From: Shewanella algicola
Lineage (GTDB): Bacteria > Pseudomonadota > Gammaproteobacteria > Enterobacterales > Shewanellaceae
Direction of reading: 5' to 3'
Assembly: GCF_014648035.1 (NCBI RefSeq)
Contig: NZ_BMQI01000044.1
Coordinates: forward strand, 1-45,007
Length of the DNA stretch: 45,007 nucleotides
The stretch's first letter is position 1; every line of letters starts with the position of its first letter. Shown piece after piece: positions 36,025 through 44,955 of this stretch. A program made the translations under genes and the position numbers. Under the pieces are notes generated by a model that saw nothing but the letters and a program-made list of their open reading frames with translations, was not told the origin of the DNA and did not search any database.

Positions 36025-36945
36025 ATGCCTGATATAGAATATCGCAAAGGGGTTTTCCTCGCGATTTGCGCTTACACCATTTGGGGTGTCGCCCCTTTAT
36101 ATTTCAAATTATTACATCAAGTCCCTGCCACTGATATATTAATGCACCGCGTGATATGGTCATTTCTGTTTATGATCATTTTAATGCAATTTATTGGTGG
36201 ATTTAGCCGTTTACGCCTCATTCTTAAACAGCCCAAACAACTGCTCATTTTACTGACGACATCGATATTGATCGCCGCAAACTGGCTTATTTTTATCTGG
36301 GCAGTGAATAACGACCACATGCTGGATGCCAGCTTAGGTTATTTTATTAACCCATTGTTTAACGTATTGCTAGGAATGGTGTTTCTCGGTGAACGCTTAC
36401 GTAAATTACAATGGGTTGCGGTTACATTAGCGAGTGTAGGTGTACTGGTGCAGTTGATCTCGTTTGGTTCCATTCCGCTGGTGTCTTTAGCCCTGGCTGC
36501 AAGCTTTGGCTTTTATGGTTTACTGCGCAAAAAAGTCAATATTGATGCAAAGTCTGGCTTACTGGTTGAAACCGCCATTTTATTACCGGTTGCACTCGGT
36601 TACTTATTAGTAACGTTAGACAGTTCACCCGTCAGCATGTTAACCAATAGCCTTAACCTCAATTTACTGTTAGTGGCCGCGGGTATTGTTACCACCATCC
36701 CTCTTTTATGTTTTGCAGGATCTGCAGTCAGAATTCCATTTTCTATTTTAGGTTTCTTCCAATACATTGGCCCAAGCATCATGTTCATTCTTGCGGTAAA
36801 ACTGTTTAATGAGCCTTTCGACATTGAAAAAGGCATCACGTTTTGCTTTATCTGGGGTGCACTGGTGATATTTATTAGCGACATGGTACTGCAACGCCAG
36901 CGACGTCATGTGGCCACTAAAAAAGTGCCCGTTGTGAAGGTTTAA
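36025..36945 (+). CDS. rarD: EamA-family transporter RarD
   Basis: RarD is a ten-helix inner membrane protein of the EamA/DMT drug and metabolite transporter superfamily; its natural substrate is not established. From the ATG at 36025 (MPDIEYRKGVFLAICAYTIWGVAPLYFKLLHQVP) the product has 306 aa and matches the E. coli start region. A frame to a TTG at 35962 exists but would read through the yigI terminator, and an ATG at 36013 is also possible. Conserved blocks include HRVIWSFLFM, NWLIFIWAVNNDHMLDASLGYFINPLFNVLLGMVFLGERLRKLQW and LGFFQYIGPSIMFIL. It overlaps the stop of the minus-strand gene at 36942 by 4 bases. Confidence 0.95.
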   Translation: MPDIEYRKGVFLAICAYTIWGVAPLYFKLLHQVPATDILMHRVIWSFLFMIILMQFIGGFSRLRLILKQPKQLLILLTTSILIAANWLIFIWAVNNDHMLDASLGYFINPLFNVLLGMVFLGERLRKLQWVAVTLASVGVLVQLISFGSIPLVSLALAASFGFYGLLRKKVNIDAKSGLLVETAILLPVALGYLLVTLDSSPVSMLTNSLNLNLLLVAAGIVTTIPLLCFAGSAVRIPFSILGFFQYIGPSIMFILAVKLFNEPFDIEKGITFCFIWGALVIFISDMVLQRQRRHVATKKVPVVKV

Positions 36946-37481
36946 TCGATAGCCTGTTTGGGCAGTGCGCTAGCATGCAACTTTGCTAGCGCTTCATCAG
37001 CATCGATTACGCTAACCAAAATAACTCTATCTAGGCTTATTGGCAACAGTATGACTTGCACAGGATTGGTGAGCGACAGCAAGGCTTTAGCGCCATTATT
37101 TAATGAAAACCAACCCAGAGAATACCCTGGCAGACCCAAACCATTTGTGCGCCATTTAGCGGCGTATTCGGGCTCTTTAATCAGGTTAACAATACGCGCT
37201 TGTGCAAAATCAACTTGGTTAATCTCAATCGCATTCGAATACAGCGGAATATTGACCTGCAACTGTTTATCATCCCACGAAATTGTACTGGTAAATGATT
37301 GATAAAGCGTAAATACAAATAATCCCATTAATGGCAGCATAATTCCTAAGGTTAAATATTTTGCATTGCTGGGAATGGGTTTTACAAAAATAAATACCGT
37401 TAAACCAAGTAAACCGACCAATAGTGCAATAAAGCTATATATAGCTCCAGAATCCAGTGGCGCTAACTCAATAACATTCAT
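36942..37481 (-). CDS. Small membrane protein with bacterial PH-like domain
   Basis: This 179-aa protein has two membrane segments near the N-terminus (about 12-33 and 41-62), then a beta-rich domain (about 65-160). That domain carries RTNGLGLPGYSLGWFSLNNGAKALLSLTNPVQVILLPI, which resembles the bacterial PH domain (bPH_5-like) of uncharacterised membrane proteins. No enzyme motif is seen. AAGAGA lies just upstream of the ATG. It follows the argA terminator and converges with rarD, their ends overlapping by 4 bases. Function is unknown; the domain name is from pattern memory and should be treated as tentative. Confidence 0.78.
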   Translation of the reverse strand: MNVIELAPLDSGAIYSFIALLVGLLGLTVFIFVKPIPSNAKYLTLGIMLPLMGLFVFTLYQSFTSTISWDDKQLQVNIPLYSNAIEINQVDFAQARIVNLIKEPEYAAKWRTNGLGLPGYSLGWFSLNNGAKALLSLTNPVQVILLPISLDRVILVSVIDADEALAKLHASALPKQAID

Positions 37482-37524
37482 ACAGTCTCTTAATGCAGAG
37501 TAATAATGGGTTTATTTTGCCATA

Positions 37525-37551
37525 AAAAATGCCGGAATAACCGGCATTTTT
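37525..37551 (-). terminator. Terminator of argA
   Basis: A perfect 11-bp stem, AAAAATGCCGG (37525-37535) with CCGGCATTTTT (37541-37551), has a 5-base loop. The A and T ends give a U-tail on either strand. It is 15 bases past the argA stop codon and upstream of the PH-like gene. Confidence 0.9.
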
Positions 37552-37566
37552 CATTGTGCGAAACAC

Positions 37567-38892
37567 TTATAAATCGAGCGCAAGAATTTTTGAGCGACGT
37601 TGATAGTTATACAATTGTTTTTTCATATTCGGTAGTTCTTCAACATCCACAATACTAAAGCCATGTTCTAAAAACCAATGAATGCTTCGTGTTGTTAACG
37701 CAAATAAACGTGAATAACCACGCACTCGCGCTTGGCCAATAATGTTATTCAACAAAATACTGCCACGGTCAGCATCACGATAATCAGGGTGAACCACTAG
37801 ACACGCAAACTCGCCGGCATTGTCTTCTTCAAACGGATACAGTGCAGCACAACCAATGACTAAGTTATCGCGCTCAACCAACATAAACTGCTCAATTTCC
37901 ATTTCGAGCTGCTCACGAGAGCGACGTACTAAAATACCTTGCTCTTCCAATGGGCGAATTAAGTTTAAAATACCACCAATATCGCCAATCGTTGCTCGAC
38001 GTAAGCGCTCTGCACTTTGCGTCACAATTTGAGTACCAATACCTTCGCGAGAGAATAACTCCTGTAGCAAGGCGCCATCGTCTAAATAACTCACTAAGTG
38101 ACAACGTGGCACACCTCGACGACAAGCCTCAACACTGGCCCTTAAGAATGCCATTTTACCCACAGAAGTATGATCATCTTCAGACATGGTTTTAAGCATT
38201 TCTTCGATATCATCAGGCATGAGTTCGGCAATGACTTCGCCATTTTTGTCAATAAGACCATTAGTATCACTAAAACCAATAATCTTGTCTGCTTTGAGTT
38301 TAATCGCCACTTGAGTGGCCACTTCTTCAGCAGTTAAGTTAAAGCTCTCGCCTGTTACGGATGCCGCGATAGGCCCCATTAACACAATACCGTTATTGTC
38401 TAACTGACGGCGTAACCCCTGTGCATCAATACGGCGCACCTTACCACTCAAACAAAAATCGACACCGTCATCCACACCTAAAGGCTGGGCAATCACAAAG
38501 TTACCACTCACCACGTTAATCTGCGCATTTTGCATTGGAGTATTGCCCAAACTCATCGACAATCTCGCGGTGATATCAAACTGGGTTGCACCTGCAACTT
38601 GTTTAATAATTTTCAGGCTATCTTCGTCAGTAATACGAATACCATTGTGGTAAACAGGCTCAATACCAGCAGCTTTTAATCCTGCATCAATTTGCGGCCT
38701 TGCGCCGTAGACTAAAACCACTTCAATCCCAAGCGAGTGCAACAAGGCAACGTCATTTAAAATGCCGCGAAATTGCGAATGTGCTAATGCTTCCCCACCT
38801 AACATGACAACAAATGTCTTACCTCTATGTGCATTAACATAAGGAGCAGAATGACGAAATCCATCAACCAGTTCAGTGGTTCTCACAGGCAA
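37567..38892 (-). CDS. argA: N-acetylglutamate synthase ArgA
   Basis: ArgA acetylates glutamate with acetyl-CoA, the first and arginine-inhibited step of arginine synthesis. It has an N-terminal amino-acid-kinase-like domain (regulatory; TFVVMLGGEALAHSQFRGILNDVALLHSLGIEVVLVYGARPQID, INVVSGNFVIAQPLGVDDGVDF) and a C-terminal GNAT domain (RRATIGDIGGILNLIRPLEEQGILVRRSREQLEMEIEQF, LFALTTRSIHWFLEHGF). There is no ATG at the start. The frame opens at a TTG at 38931, but a Shine-Dalgarno GAGG at 38901-38898 fits a TTG at 38892 (MPVRTTELVDGF, 441 aa, near the E. coli length of 443). GTG at 38886 is the other choice. Tandem ARG boxes lie upstream. Confidence 0.96.
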   Translation of the reverse strand: MPVRTTELVDGFRHSAPYVNAHRGKTFVVMLGGEALAHSQFRGILNDVALLHSLGIEVVLVYGARPQIDAGLKAAGIEPVYHNGIRITDEDSLKIIKQVAGATQFDITARLSMSLGNTPMQNAQINVVSGNFVIAQPLGVDDGVDFCLSGKVRRIDAQGLRRQLDNNGIVLMGPIAASVTGESFNLTAEEVATQVAIKLKADKIIGFSDTNGLIDKNGEVIAELMPDDIEEMLKTMSEDDHTSVGKMAFLRASVEACRRGVPRCHLVSYLDDGALLQELFSREGIGTQIVTQSAERLRRATIGDIGGILNLIRPLEEQGILVRRSREQLEMEIEQFMLVERDNLVIGCAALYPFEEDNAGEFACLVVHPDYRDADRGSILLNNIIGQARVRGYSRLFALTTRSIHWFLEHGFSIVDVEELPNMKKQLYNYQRRSKILALDL

Positions 38893-38977
38893 ATTCACCT
38901 CGGTGTTGGTCAGTTTAAGTAAGACTTGCAAGCATATTCATCCAGCAAGCCAATATATTGTATTAACGCACGATCTT

Positions 38978-39016
38978 ATTGCATTTTAATTCACTTTAAA
39001 AGCATTTTATTTCACT
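38978..39016 (-). promoter_or_regulatory. Tandem ARG boxes (ArgR operator) upstream of argA
   Basis: Two 18-base boxes, 38978-38995 and 38999-39016, are separated by 3 bases, the 21-base period of ArgR hexamer sites. Both have the form GCATTTTAATTCACT or GCATTTTATTTCACT. Against the consensus WNTGAATWWWWATTCANW the first has one mismatch and the second three. They should repress argA when arginine is plentiful. The remaining stretch, 39017-39237, shows no gene. Confidence 0.8.
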
Positions 39017-39240
39017 TCAAACAAAAAATATTTTGTCATTTTTGTGTGAAAAATTCATTACAGCCAAAAAGTTAGTCAAATGTTAACGTCAATATAGCTT
39101 TACGCACTTTTACTCAATCAAACGACATAAACCGTTTCATACTCATTATTGGTAAAATGCGAGCTATTTTGGGTGTTATGTCTATATCAAAGACATTTGA
39201 GGATGTGGATCAGTATAGGTTAATTTTCTGCGGGCATAAA

Positions 39241-39264
39241 AAAAGCCCCAATAAAGGGGCTTTT
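39241..39264 (-). terminator. Terminator of the rpmB-rpmG operon
   Basis: AAAAGCCCC (39241-39249) pairs with GGGGCTTTT (39256-39264) around a 6-base loop. On the minus strand a T-run follows. It lies 18 bases past the rpmG stop codon. Confidence 0.9.
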
Positions 39265-39282
39265 TTAAGATTCAAAAATCAA

Positions 39283-39456
39283 TTATTTGATTTTAGCTTC
39301 TTTATAGATAACGTGCTGACGAATAACTGGATCAAATTTCTTGATTTCCATTTTCTCAGGCATGTTACGCTTGTTCTTTTCAGTAGTGTAGAAGTGACCA
39401 GTTTTAGCACTAGATACTAATTTGATCTTCTCACGATTACCTTTAGATTTAGCCAT
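39283..39456 (-). CDS. rpmG: 50S ribosomal protein L33
   Basis: L33 is a small protein of the large ribosomal subunit near the E site. Translating the minus strand from the ATG at 39456 gives 57 aa starting MAKSKGNREKIKLVSSAKTG and ending VIRQHVIYKEAKIK, almost the E. coli sequence with two extra N-terminal residues. There are no zinc cysteines, so it is the zinc-free form. GAGAAGG at the end of rpmB is its ribosome site, with 6 bases between genes. Confidence 0.97.
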   Translation of the reverse strand: MAKSKGNREKIKLVSSAKTGHFYTTEKNKRNMPEKMEIKKFDPVIRQHVIYKEAKIK

Positions 39457-39462
39457 TTTCTA

Positions 39463-39699
39463 TTATACCTTCTCGCCACGGGCACGAAGTTCAGCAACAA
39501 CAACTTCAATACCTTTCTTATCGATAATACGGATACCTTTAGTAGATACACGTAGTTGTACGAAACGCTTTTCTTCTTCTAACCAAAAACGGTGGTTTTG
39601 TAGGTTAGGTAAAAAACGACGACGAGTCGAATTTTTAGCGTGCGAACGGTTGTTACCAACCATTGGCTTCTTGCCAGTTACTTGGCATACTCTTGACAT
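39463..39699 (-). CDS. rpmB: 50S ribosomal protein L28
   Basis: L28 is a large-subunit ribosomal protein. From the ATG at 39699 the product is 78 aa, MSRVCQVTGKKPMVGNN at the start and ELRARGEKV at the end, the E. coli length. A TTG five codons upstream is inside the Shine-Dalgarno GGAGAAG and is not the start. It is the first gene of rpmB-rpmG, with a strong promoter and a structured leader. Confidence 0.98.
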   Translation of the reverse strand: MSRVCQVTGKKPMVGNNRSHAKNSTRRRFLPNLQNHRFWLEEEKRFVQLRVSTKGIRIIDKKGIEVVVAELRARGEKV

Positions 39700-39742
39700 G
39701 TCAATCTTCTCCAAAACAAATTTTTAACGCTCGAGCATTAAT

Positions 39743-39771
39743 GTGCCTCGTATGGCCGTCGCCCGAGGCAC
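39743..39771 (-). promoter_or_regulatory. Stable hairpin in the rpmB leader
   Basis: GTGCCTCG (39743-39750) and CGAGGCAC (39764-39771) form a perfect 8-bp stem, with GGC/GCC able to extend it inside the 13-base loop. It lies in the untranslated leader, about 45 bases before rpmB, and has no T-run, so it is not a terminator. An autoregulatory or mRNA-stability element is possible. Confidence 0.55.
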
Positions 39772-39784
39772 AAAGAGGGCGCAT

Positions 39785-39813
39785 TTTATACACGATTGAC
39801 CACATAAGATCAA
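39785..39813 (-). promoter_or_regulatory. rpmB-rpmG promoter
   Basis: On the minus strand TTGATC (39813-39808), a 17-base spacer and TATAAA (39790-39785) form a good sigma-70 promoter. The following ATGCGCCC is a G+C-rich discriminator, as in growth-rate-controlled ribosomal promoters. Confidence 0.75.
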
Positions 39814-39820
39814 GCAGTGT

Positions 39821-40498
39821 TTATACAATCCATCCTCGCTCGGCAAAGGAGACTATCTCCTGATCACCTACAACCATATGATCTAACAAAGAAACATCTA
39901 TGGTTGCCAATGCATTTTTTATTCGCTCAGTTATTCGCCGATCAGCCTGACTTGGCTCAGCAATGCCAGACGGGTGATTGTGACACACTATCACCGCTGC
40001 TGCTTTTTTCTCCAAAACAAGGCTAATAACCTCGCGAGGATAAACAGAAGCTGAATCGATGGTGCCACGAAATAATTCTACAAATTGAATGACTCTATGT
40101 TGGGTATCCAACAATAGTAAGGCGAACACTTCATAGGATCGGTCTGCTAATTGTCTCATTAAATAGTCCCGAGTTAAATCAGGATTTGTCAAAATTTGCC
40201 CTCTTTGTAGATTTTCATGCGCAATTCGCTTAGAAATTTCGGCCGCAGCCTGTAATTGAGCATATTTTACCGGCCCAACCCCAGCCAATTGGCACACCTG
40301 GCTCTTAGAAGCACTTAACAAACTGCGTAAACCGCCAAACTGATTTATCATGTTGCGGGCTAAATCCACGGCATTTTGGCCTGCCAAACCATTGCGTAAA
40401 ATCACCGCTAATAATTCTGCATCAGACAATTGCCCTGCACCATTAAGCAATAGCTTTTCACGTGGCCCTTCTCCTTGAGGCCAATCTTTAATCCCCAT
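39821..40498 (-). CDS. radC: RadC family JAMM-domain protein
   Basis: This 225-aa protein has an N-terminal UPF0758 helical region with a helix-hairpin-helix-like LLSASKSQVCQLAGVGPVKYAQLQAA. A C-terminal JAB1/MPN metalloprotease-like domain follows, with the metal motif H173-N-H175-PSG and D186. Despite its name, a DNA-repair role is not well supported in the family. Gene order rpmB-radC-coaBC is that of E. coli. It is divergent from coaBC. Confidence 0.95.
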   Translation of the reverse strand: MGIKDWPQGEGPREKLLLNGAGQLSDAELLAVILRNGLAGQNAVDLARNMINQFGGLRSLLSASKSQVCQLAGVGPVKYAQLQAAAEISKRIAHENLQRGQILTNPDLTRDYLMRQLADRSYEVFALLLLDTQHRVIQFVELFRGTIDSASVYPREVISLVLEKKAAAVIVCHNHPSGIAEPSQADRRITERIKNALATIDVSLLDHMVVGDQEIVSFAERGWIV

Positions 40499-40742
40499 GC
40501 AAACTCCTTGTTAACTGTGAGACGTCATAACACCGACGAATCCAGTTGCACAAATTCGCTACCACTACGCCAATACTGAGTTGTTGCGTTTTAAAAACAC
40601 GCTATAAATGAGTGACACCCTCAGAGTGAATGACACTCTCTAAAATCAGTTACACAGTATGGTCGATATTTTTGAGATTGGATCCACGCAACTTGTCATA
40701 GGTTTGTGATATTGTTAGCCGCAATGAGATTTGAGGCGGATA

Positions 40743-41945
40743 ATGCACAACATGCTGACAAATAAAAAAGTACTACTCGGAATTGGCGGCGGTATTGCCG
40801 CATACAAAAGCGCCGATCTAATTCGTCGCTTAAAAGAACGTGGCGCAGATGTGCGTGTCATCATGACCCAAAGCGCCATGGAGTTTATTACACCATTAAC
40901 CATTCAAGCACTTTCAGGCTATCCAGTCGCCTCTGATTTGCTCGACCCAGCAGCAGAAGCCGCAATGGGCCATATTGAGCTGGCACGCTGGGCAGACGTA
41001 GTCATACTTGCTCCTGCTACCGCAAATTTAATGGCACGTATTAATGCAGGCATGGCAGACGAGCTACTCACCACCACATGTTTAGCCACAAGTGCGCCAA
41101 TCATTGTGTGCCCAGCCATGAATCAACAGATGTATCAAAACATCGCTACCCAAGAGAACATGGCCAATCTAGCCCGCAAAGGCTTAACCATTTGGCAGCC
41201 CGCCTCAGGTAATCAAGCTTGTGGTGAAGTTGGCCCTGGCCGCATGCAAGAGCCCGTCGCCATAGCTGAGCAACTGGTGCAATTTTTTGGACTAAAGTCT
41301 TTACAAGGGCATAAATTATTACTCACCGCAGGGCCAACCCGTGAGGCAATTGACCCGGTGCGTTATATATCCAACCACAGCTCAGGCAAAATGGGCTTTG
41401 CCCTTGCACAAGCTGCAGCAGAAATGGGCGCAGAAGTGACACTTGTTTCGGGGCCTGTCAACCTTGCCACACCTGTTGGCGTTAAACGCATTGATGTTGA
41501 CTCTGCACAACAAATGCTCGACGCCGTAATGCAACAAGTTGAACTACATGATATTTTTATCGGTTGCGCCGCAGTAGCAGACTATCGAATTGCCGATGTC
41601 GCCGATCAAAAAATTAAAAAATCGGCAGAAGAAATGCAACTTGCGCTGGTGCGTAATCCTGATATCTTAGCCACGGTAGCTCAGCACACAACACGACCTT
41701 TCACCGTAGGTTTTGCTGCTGAAACGAACGATGTAGAGCAATACGCTCGCGGTAAACTACAGCGTAAAAAACTGGATATGATTGCCGCTAACGATGTCTC
41801 TATTCAAGGCTTAGGCTTTAATGCCGATAGCAATGCACTACAAGTATTTTGGCAAGACGGCAGCCAACAACTGCCCGCAACAGATAAACTGACACTGGCA
41901 CGCCAATTACTTACATTGATAGAACAACAACTAAAAAAATCATGA
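40743..41945 (+). CDS. coaBC: Bifunctional CoaBC (phosphopantothenoylcysteine synthetase/decarboxylase)
   Basis: CoaBC joins cysteine to 4'-phosphopantothenate (CoaB, CTP-using) and decarboxylates the product (CoaC, FMN enzyme) in coenzyme A synthesis. This 400-aa protein has the CoaC half with VLLGIGGGIAAYKSADLIRRL, PAMNQQMY and GxxACGEVGPGRM, and the CoaB half with LLLTAGPTREAIDPVRYISNHSSGKMGFAL and AAVADYR. The ATG at 40743 has GAGG 6 bases upstream; an earlier in-frame TTG at 40731 lacks such a site. It overlaps dut by 4 bases. Confidence 0.97.
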   Translation: MHNMLTNKKVLLGIGGGIAAYKSADLIRRLKERGADVRVIMTQSAMEFITPLTIQALSGYPVASDLLDPAAEAAMGHIELARWADVVILAPATANLMARINAGMADELLTTTCLATSAPIIVCPAMNQQMYQNIATQENMANLARKGLTIWQPASGNQACGEVGPGRMQEPVAIAEQLVQFFGLKSLQGHKLLLTAGPTREAIDPVRYISNHSSGKMGFALAQAAAEMGAEVTLVSGPVNLATPVGVKRIDVDSAQQMLDAVMQQVELHDIFIGCAAVADYRIADVADQKIKKSAEEMQLALVRNPDILATVAQHTTRPFTVGFAAETNDVEQYARGKLQRKKLDMIAANDVSIQGLGFNADSNALQVFWQDGSQQLPATDKLTLARQLLTLIEQQLKKS

Positions 41946-42400
41946 AAACACCCATTGAACTAAAAATTCTCGACTCGCGTATTGGCAGTGAATTCCCGCT
42001 GCCAGCTTATGCGACTCCCGGTAGCGCAGGTATGGACTTACGCGCAATGACCGACACGGCAATGGTTATCGAACCAGGTCAAACCGTGTTAATTCCAACA
42101 GGTATCGCCATTTACGTGGCCGATCCAAGCCTGGCAGCGGTTATTTTACCACGCTCAGGTATGGGCCATAAAAATGGCATTGTGCTGGGTAATTTGGTCG
42201 GTTTAATCGACTCAGATTACCAAGGGCAACTTATGGTGTCATGTTGGAATAGAAGTGATAAACCATTCACACTCGACATTGGCGATCGTTTAGCCCAATT
42301 AATGTTTGTCCCTGTTGTACAAGCAGAATTTACCCTAGTGGATGAGTTTAATAGCTCAGATCGTGGAGAAGGCGGATTTGGCCATTCAGGCACCAAATAA
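41942..42400 (+). CDS. dut: Deoxyuridine 5'-triphosphate nucleotidohydrolase
   Basis: Dut hydrolyses dUTP to dUMP, keeping uracil out of DNA and feeding dTMP synthesis. This 152-aa trimeric-type dUTPase has the five motifs in order: PGSAGMDLRA, PRSGMGHKNGI, GNLVGLIDSDYQGQL, GDRLAQLMFVPV and RGEGGFGHSG. Its start overlaps coaBC (ATGA). Confidence 0.98.
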   Translation: MKTPIELKILDSRIGSEFPLPAYATPGSAGMDLRAMTDTAMVIEPGQTVLIPTGIAIYVADPSLAAVILPRSGMGHKNGIVLGNLVGLIDSDYQGQLMVSCWNRSDKPFTLDIGDRLAQLMFVPVVQAEFTLVDEFNSSDRGEGGFGHSGTK

Positions 42401-42435
42401 CCTTTTCAAGTAGTCACTGAGCCAAGGAACACATA

Positions 42436-43029
42436 ATGGCCGAAAGCCCAAAAATAAACCGTCGTGAGCATATTTTACAATGCTTAGCACAAATGCTTGA
42501 GACCAGCCCAGGTCAACGGATCACTACCGCCAAACTCGCCGCAGAAGTGGGTGTGTCAGAAGCCGCACTGTATCGTCACTTTCCTAGCAAAGCGCGCATG
42601 TTTGAAGGCTTAATCGAATTTATTGAAGACGCAATTCTATCGCGATTGAATATCATCATGGACGAAGAAAAAGACACCATGACCCGCTGCCAATTAGTAT
42701 TACAGCTATTGTTGGTGTTTTCAGAACGAAACCCGGGTATTTCACGGGTATTAAACGGCGATGCACTATTAGGTGAAAATGAGCGTTTACGCAGCCGTAT
42801 CGACGCTCTCTTTGCCAAAATTGAAACCCAAATAAAACAAATTCTGCGTGAAAAAACCTTACGCGAAGGCGTCGGTTTTAATCTCGATGAAGCCATACTC
42901 GCTAACCTATTATTAGCGTTTGCCGAAGGCAGAATTTCACAGTTTGTCCGCAGCGAATTTAAACAAAAGCCCACTCAACATTTTGATGAGCAATGGACCT
43001 TTATTCAGCAGCAGTTGTTGAGAAGCTAG
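42436..43029 (+). CDS. slmA: Nucleoid occlusion factor SlmA
   Basis: SlmA is a TetR-family DNA-binding protein that, bound to chromosomal sites, breaks FtsZ polymers and stops division over the nucleoid. This 197-aa protein starts MAESPKINRREHILQCLAQML, with the helix-turn-helix ITTAKLAAEVGVSEAALYRHFPSKARMFEGLIEFIED, and an all-helical C-terminal domain. AAGGAA precedes the ATG. It is 35 bases after dut, the E. coli order; pyrE, usual next, is not here. Confidence 0.97.
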   Translation: MAESPKINRREHILQCLAQMLETSPGQRITTAKLAAEVGVSEAALYRHFPSKARMFEGLIEFIEDAILSRLNIIMDEEKDTMTRCQLVLQLLLVFSERNPGISRVLNGDALLGENERLRSRIDALFAKIETQIKQILREKTLREGVGFNLDEAILANLLLAFAEGRISQFVRSEFKQKPTQHFDEQWTFIQQQLLRS

Positions 43030-43185
43030 CCAGTATTAGGGCTATATGCAATGTGTATGTAGCTCTAGTTTCCTCCCTATATCTGCTTAATCTAATTGAA
43101 TAATTAATCCGTATCTCTTGCTTCAAAAACTTAGACAAAATACAATACCGTTACATTTTTAACATTTATTACACGGACTGTATTC

Positions 43186-44955
43186 ATGCTGCGCATTTTA
43201 TACCTCACTTGCTGTTTGCTCATTTTATTCACCACCCACACCTTCGCCTCACCTTCAATTAAAGATTTTAGTGCTGATTCTGAGTTTTCTGGCGTAAAAA
43301 TTTCACCCGACGGTAAACACCTTGGTGTGATCCTAATGGAAGATGAAAAACGCACATTATTGATTTTAAATCTTGAATCAATGAAGCCAACTTATGCGGT
43401 AAAATTCAGTGGCGATGAAGAAGTCGGTAGCTACTATTGGGTCAATGACGAACGGATAGTATTACAAAAATTTTATAAACACGCCCAACGCGAAGCATCA
43501 GACTATTATGGCGAGTTATTAGCTGTAAATTATGATGGCAGCAAATCTAAATACTTGTTTGGTCATAATGGCGGAACATCAACCGGTACTAGTATTTCAA
43601 ATAACGAAGCTATCCGTGCAAGTGCATTTGTTTTAGATACGTTAAAAAATGACGACAAATACATTTATGTAATGGCCTATCCTTGGAATAGACAAAATTA
43701 TGCATACACTCTGGCATACAGAGTAAACGTCTATTCAGGTAAACGTAAACGCCTTACCACATCACCCATTGCCAACGCAGGCTTTCTTGTTGATAACAAT
43801 GAAGAGGTACGCTTTAGTTTCGCCACAGATGAGAAAAACAATGACCAACTGTTTTACTATGAAAATGGTGAATGGGTTGATGCTGATAAAATTAGAGGCG
43901 GACTCACCGACTTCTACCCGCTTTCGTTCACTGAAGACAATAAATCTATTTACGCTTTAGCAAATGGTGAAGGTGCAACTCGCGCCATTTATGAAGTCGA
44001 ACTCGCCACAGCTAAACACAAAAAAATTATCCAGCACGATGTTGTCGATCCACTGATGACGTGGGTCAGCGACCAAACCAATGCCCTTTACGCGGTTGAG
44101 TTCGAAAACGGCTACCCAGAGTATCGCTTTGTTGATACTCAAAGCGATAAAGCCAAAGCCCTACGACAGTTAATGGATGCAATTCCAGATCATCGCATTC
44201 GTATTGTCAGTGAAACCGTCGACGGAAACACGCTTATTGTTGCTGCGATGAATGATAGAAACTCAGGTGACTATTACTTATTTGATCGTAAAAAACTTAA
44301 ACTCAAATTCTTATTTGCTGAAAACGCAAAGCTAGACCCTAACGAAATGTCAGAAGTACGCCCAATCAGCTTTACTAACCGTGATGGCGTAACGATTCAT
44401 GGTTACTTAACGCTACCCGTCGGCATGAAAGAGCATAAAAACATGCCACTTGTGGTTAATCCTCATGGCGGCCCACATGGTCCGCGTGACTTGTGGGTAT
44501 TTAACTCAGAAAACCAATTACTCGCTAATAATGGTATTGCAGTGCTGCAAGTTAACTTCCGCGGCTCTGGTGGATACGGCACAGCATTTGAAGAGTCAGG
44601 CTACTTATCTTGGGGCAGCAAAATTCAATACGATATTATTGATGCAACCCAATATGTTATTGACCAAGGCTATGCCGACAAAGACAGAGTGTGTATTTCG
44701 GGCGGCAGTTTTGGCGGTTACTCAGCACTCATGAGCCCTATGTTAGCGCCAGATATGTTTAAGTGCGCAGTGGGTGTTGCCGGTGTTTATGATTTAGAGC
44801 AAATGTATAAAACCGGTGATGTACCTGAATCTTACAGTGGTGGAGCATACTTAGAAGAAGTGTTAGGCACTGATATTCAACGCCTTCGTGCAATGTCACC
44901 GACTCACAATGTGAGTAAGCTAAAAGCTAAAGTGCTGTTAATTCGTAAGCGGTAA
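43186..44955 (+). pseudogene. Secreted S9-family (prolyl oligopeptidase) peptidase, cut short
   Basis: This 589-aa product has a signal peptide (about 1-21, ending FASPS) and an N-terminal beta-propeller region (about 25-390) with TolB-like repeats. An alpha/beta hydrolase domain follows, with NPHGGPHGPRDLW, NFRGSGGYGTAFEESGYLSWG and the nucleophile elbow GGSFGGYS (S508). The frame stops at KLKAKVLLIRKR, exactly where the family continues HGxxDxxVP with the catalytic Asp, and later His. About 80-100 residues are missing. It lies 52 bases from the window end, so this is either a broken gene or an artefact at a contig edge. Listed as pseudogene or partial for that reason. Confidence 0.7.

Noticed and set aside
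39157..39420. 87-aa plus-strand open frame
   Set aside because: It runs through the rpmG terminator and antisense to rpmG, with no ribosome site.
40612..40640. TGACACCCTC / TGACACTCTC direct repeat between radC and coaBC
   Set aside because: Two short imperfect copies with no known regulator or clear position relative to a promoter; too weak to call.
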